Notes under the pieces: generated by a model | The model's input: the letters and a program-made list of their open reading frames with translations, nothing else | What the model was told of the DNA's origin: nothing | Databases searched by the model: none | Source: Actinomycetota bacterium | GTDB lineage: Bacteria > Actinomycetota > Actinomycetes > Nanopelagicales > Nanopelagicaceae | DNA length: 33,079 nt | NCBI GenBank assembly: GCA_016195215.1 | Contig: JACPZY010000081.1 | Span: 1 to 33,079 of the forward strand | Reading direction: 5' to 3' | Translations under genes and position numbers: made by a program | In this document: positions 31,637 through 33,079 of the stretch, piece after piece | Numbering within the stretch: position 1 is the stretch's first letter | Layout of the letters: the number at the start of each line of letters is the position of its first letter

Positions 31637-32434
31637 ATGGCAACCTCAAAGAGGCTAAATGTGCCCGACTGGCTGCTTAGTCATGGCCGCGCTTCTGCTT
31701 CGACTTCAGAGATTGCTGAAATTCTTGAGATTTCAGAAAATAGAGTAAGAGCGCGACTCCGAAATTCAGTAAGGCGAAATCAAATGTTTTCTCCCGCCCG
31801 CGGACTTTGGGTGCCAATCCCACCTGAGTATAGAAACTGGGGCGCAACGCCTGCACTTGAATTTCTTGATTCGATGATGACCTACCTCAAACGCGACTAT
31901 TACGTGGGTTGGCTATCTGCAGCGGAAGTATTAGGAGCTTCACATCAACGTCCTCAAGTCACACAGGTCGCAGTAAGTTCCCAGCTCAGCAATTTAAGTA
32001 GTGGCCGATCCCAAATTCGATTCAGAACTCGAGAAAATATTCTTGAACTTCCACGTTTCAAGCACAGAGTGCCCACTGGCTACGTGTGGGTGTCTAGCCC
32101 CGAATTGACCGCTTTAGATCTGGCGGACGTCACCGTAATGGGCGGAGGGCTAAATAATGTGGCAACGGTACTTGCAGAACTTTCAAAGGAAAATCACTTA
32201 GACGGTGAAAGATTAACCAGTATCGCAATCAACTATTCGACCACAGCAGTTAGCAGGCTTGGATATATTCTCCAAGTGTTGGATTCGAATGTAGATCTTA
32301 AAGGCCTTAAATTGCTCTTGAAGACGCGACATAAGGTGCGACCTTCCCTGCTTAGTCCATCCGACCGAAGAGCCGGCAAGGTTTCGCAAGAATGGAATCT
32401 TCTGATAAATACAAGCCTCGAGCCGGACCTGTGA
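31637..32434 (+). CDS. AbiEi-type antitoxin, second system
   Basis: About 265 residues with an N-terminal winged helix (ASTSEIAEILEISENRVRARL, then RNQMFSPARGLWVPIPPEYR) and the AbiEi C-terminal domain: FLDSMMTYLKRDYYVGWLSA, AAEVLGASHQRPQVTQV and SSPELTALDLAD. It is a different subfamily from the AbiEi at 24352, with little direct similarity. A GTG at 31631 and an ATG at 31637 compete; GAGGTG precedes the ATG closely. The stop overlaps the toxin start in GTGA. Expected to neutralise the toxin encoded next and to repress the operon. Confidence 0.85.
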   Translation: MATSKRLNVPDWLLSHGRASASTSEIAEILEISENRVRARLRNSVRRNQMFSPARGLWVPIPPEYRNWGATPALEFLDSMMTYLKRDYYVGWLSAAEVLGASHQRPQVTQVAVSSQLSNLSSGRSQIRFRTRENILELPRFKHRVPTGYVWVSSPELTALDLADVTVMGGGLNNVATVLAELSKENHLDGERLTSIAINYSTTAVSRLGYILQVLDSNVDLKGLKLLLKTRHKVRPSLLSPSDRRAGKVSQEWNLLINTSLEPDL

Positions 32435-33079
32435 TCCCCGACAATTCAATAACCGAGTGGGGCACGCACGCGCCATGGGCAACTAGAGCGCAGATCGAAC
32501 AAGACTTACTACTCAGTCGCTTAATGATTGAAATTGGCAATAATGACTATCTTGGCAACGATTTAATTTTCAGAGGAGGCACCTGTCTTCACAAGTTACA
32601 CCTCCCCACGCCATATCGCTATAGCGAGGACCTCGATTATGTTCGTGAAAGTACATCCGGAATAAAGGATACTTTCACTGAATTGGGCCGCATAGCTGCA
32701 AATATTGGCTTTGATACGAGTACGGAACTCAGTATGATTCCGAAGTTTTTCATGCGGACTACAGCCTCAGATGGCTCGAAGATTAAGATCAAAATAGAAA
32801 TCAATGCGCGTGAACGAGCTTTCGCGCATCCGAGAATTCGCTTAAAGCACACCGTTACATCAAGCTGGTTCAGTAGTTCTGCCGAGATTCTTACATTTCA
32901 AGTTGAGGAAATGGTAGCGACAAAGATCAGAGCTTTGTACCAAAGAAGGAAGGGTCGGGACCTATTTGATTTCTGGCTGGCACTTAATGTCCTCAACTTG
33001 GAGCCAGCTGCAATTGTTTCATCTTTTGCCTGCTACAACCCGGGGTTTACGGCACGGCAAGCAATAGCGAATCTGAGGG
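32431..33079 (+). CDS. AbiEii nucleotidyltransferase toxin, second system (runs off window)
   Basis: The first 216 codons are visible. Start is GTG at 32431, overlapping the antitoxin stop. Motif I is LIFRGGTCLHKLHLP (Gly49-Gly50) with RYSEDLDYV giving the metal aspartates 67 and 69, the classical AbiEii pattern. VEEMVATKIRALYQRRKGRD followed by LFDFWLAL carries the conserved lysine and RD motif. Closer to AbiEii of the GGTxLxK/YSEDLD group than the toxin at 25092. The C-terminal third is outside the window, so integrity is unknown. Confidence 0.9.
   Translation, partial: MIPDNSITEWGTHAPWATRAQIEQDLLLSRLMIEIGNNDYLGNDLIFRGGTCLHKLHLPTPYRYSEDLDYVRESTSGIKDTFTELGRIAANIGFDTSTELSMIPKFFMRTTASDGSKIKIKIEINARERAFAHPRIRLKHTVTSSWFSSSAEILTFQVEEMVATKIRALYQRRKGRDLFDFWLALNVLNLEPAAIVSSFACYNPGFTARQAIANLR

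Overview
The window looks like chromosomal DNA of a low- to mid-GC actinobacterium, possibly a freshwater lineage such as Nanopelagicales. This is an inference from many GTG/TTG starts, several genes without a ribosome binding site, and the DEAD-box helicase with a long basic N-terminal extension. No rRNA or tRNA gene was found to confirm it.

Left edge (1-1260): two different IS30-family elements end face to face. The first is only a transposase tail. The second is nearly complete, but its transposase is broken by a 2-nt insertion. A 25-bp tandem repeat lies between them.

Surface-glycan locus (1304-20801): three minus-strand genes (nucleotidyltransferase, HAD phosphatase, nucleotidyltransferase-kinase fusion) look like an activation route for an unidentified small residue. 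They are followed by an unrecognised gene, three FkbM-type methyltransferases, at least five glycosyltransferases, another SAM methyltransferase, and a set of GDP-mannose enzymes: a GDP-mannose 3,5-epimerase (GDP-L-galactose), a true GDP-mannose 4,6-dehydratase with GDP-L-fucose synthase, and a divergent dehydratase paralogue. A GT11 fucosyltransferase-type enzyme sits directly after the epimerase. The locus closes with an ABC exporter of the lipid-linked oligosaccharide flippase type. The likely product is an exported, methylated oligosaccharide containing L-fucose and perhaps L-galactose.

Defence/toxin-antitoxin island (20802-29300): this lies between the ABC exporter and a convergent DEAD-box helicase (29308-31308). 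It holds an XRE plus AbiEii-like nucleotidyltransferase pair, a doubly truncated HigA/ImmA-type antitoxin, an AbiEi-AbiEii pair, an intact and a broken copy of a NYN-domain nuclease gene, a DUF4143 ATPase and a truncated DUF3800-like gene. Between these cassettes are repeated fragments of the 3' ends of the two flanking genes (ABC exporter and helicase). The fragments differ in decay and in sequence. Two cassette genes now end on stop codons supplied by ABC-tail DNA. The best reading is that cassettes were stacked one after another by recombination through the two anchor genes. This is the most unusual feature of the window.

Right edge (31309-33079): after the helicase 5' region comes a second AbiEi-AbiEii system of another subfamily; its toxin gene runs off the window.
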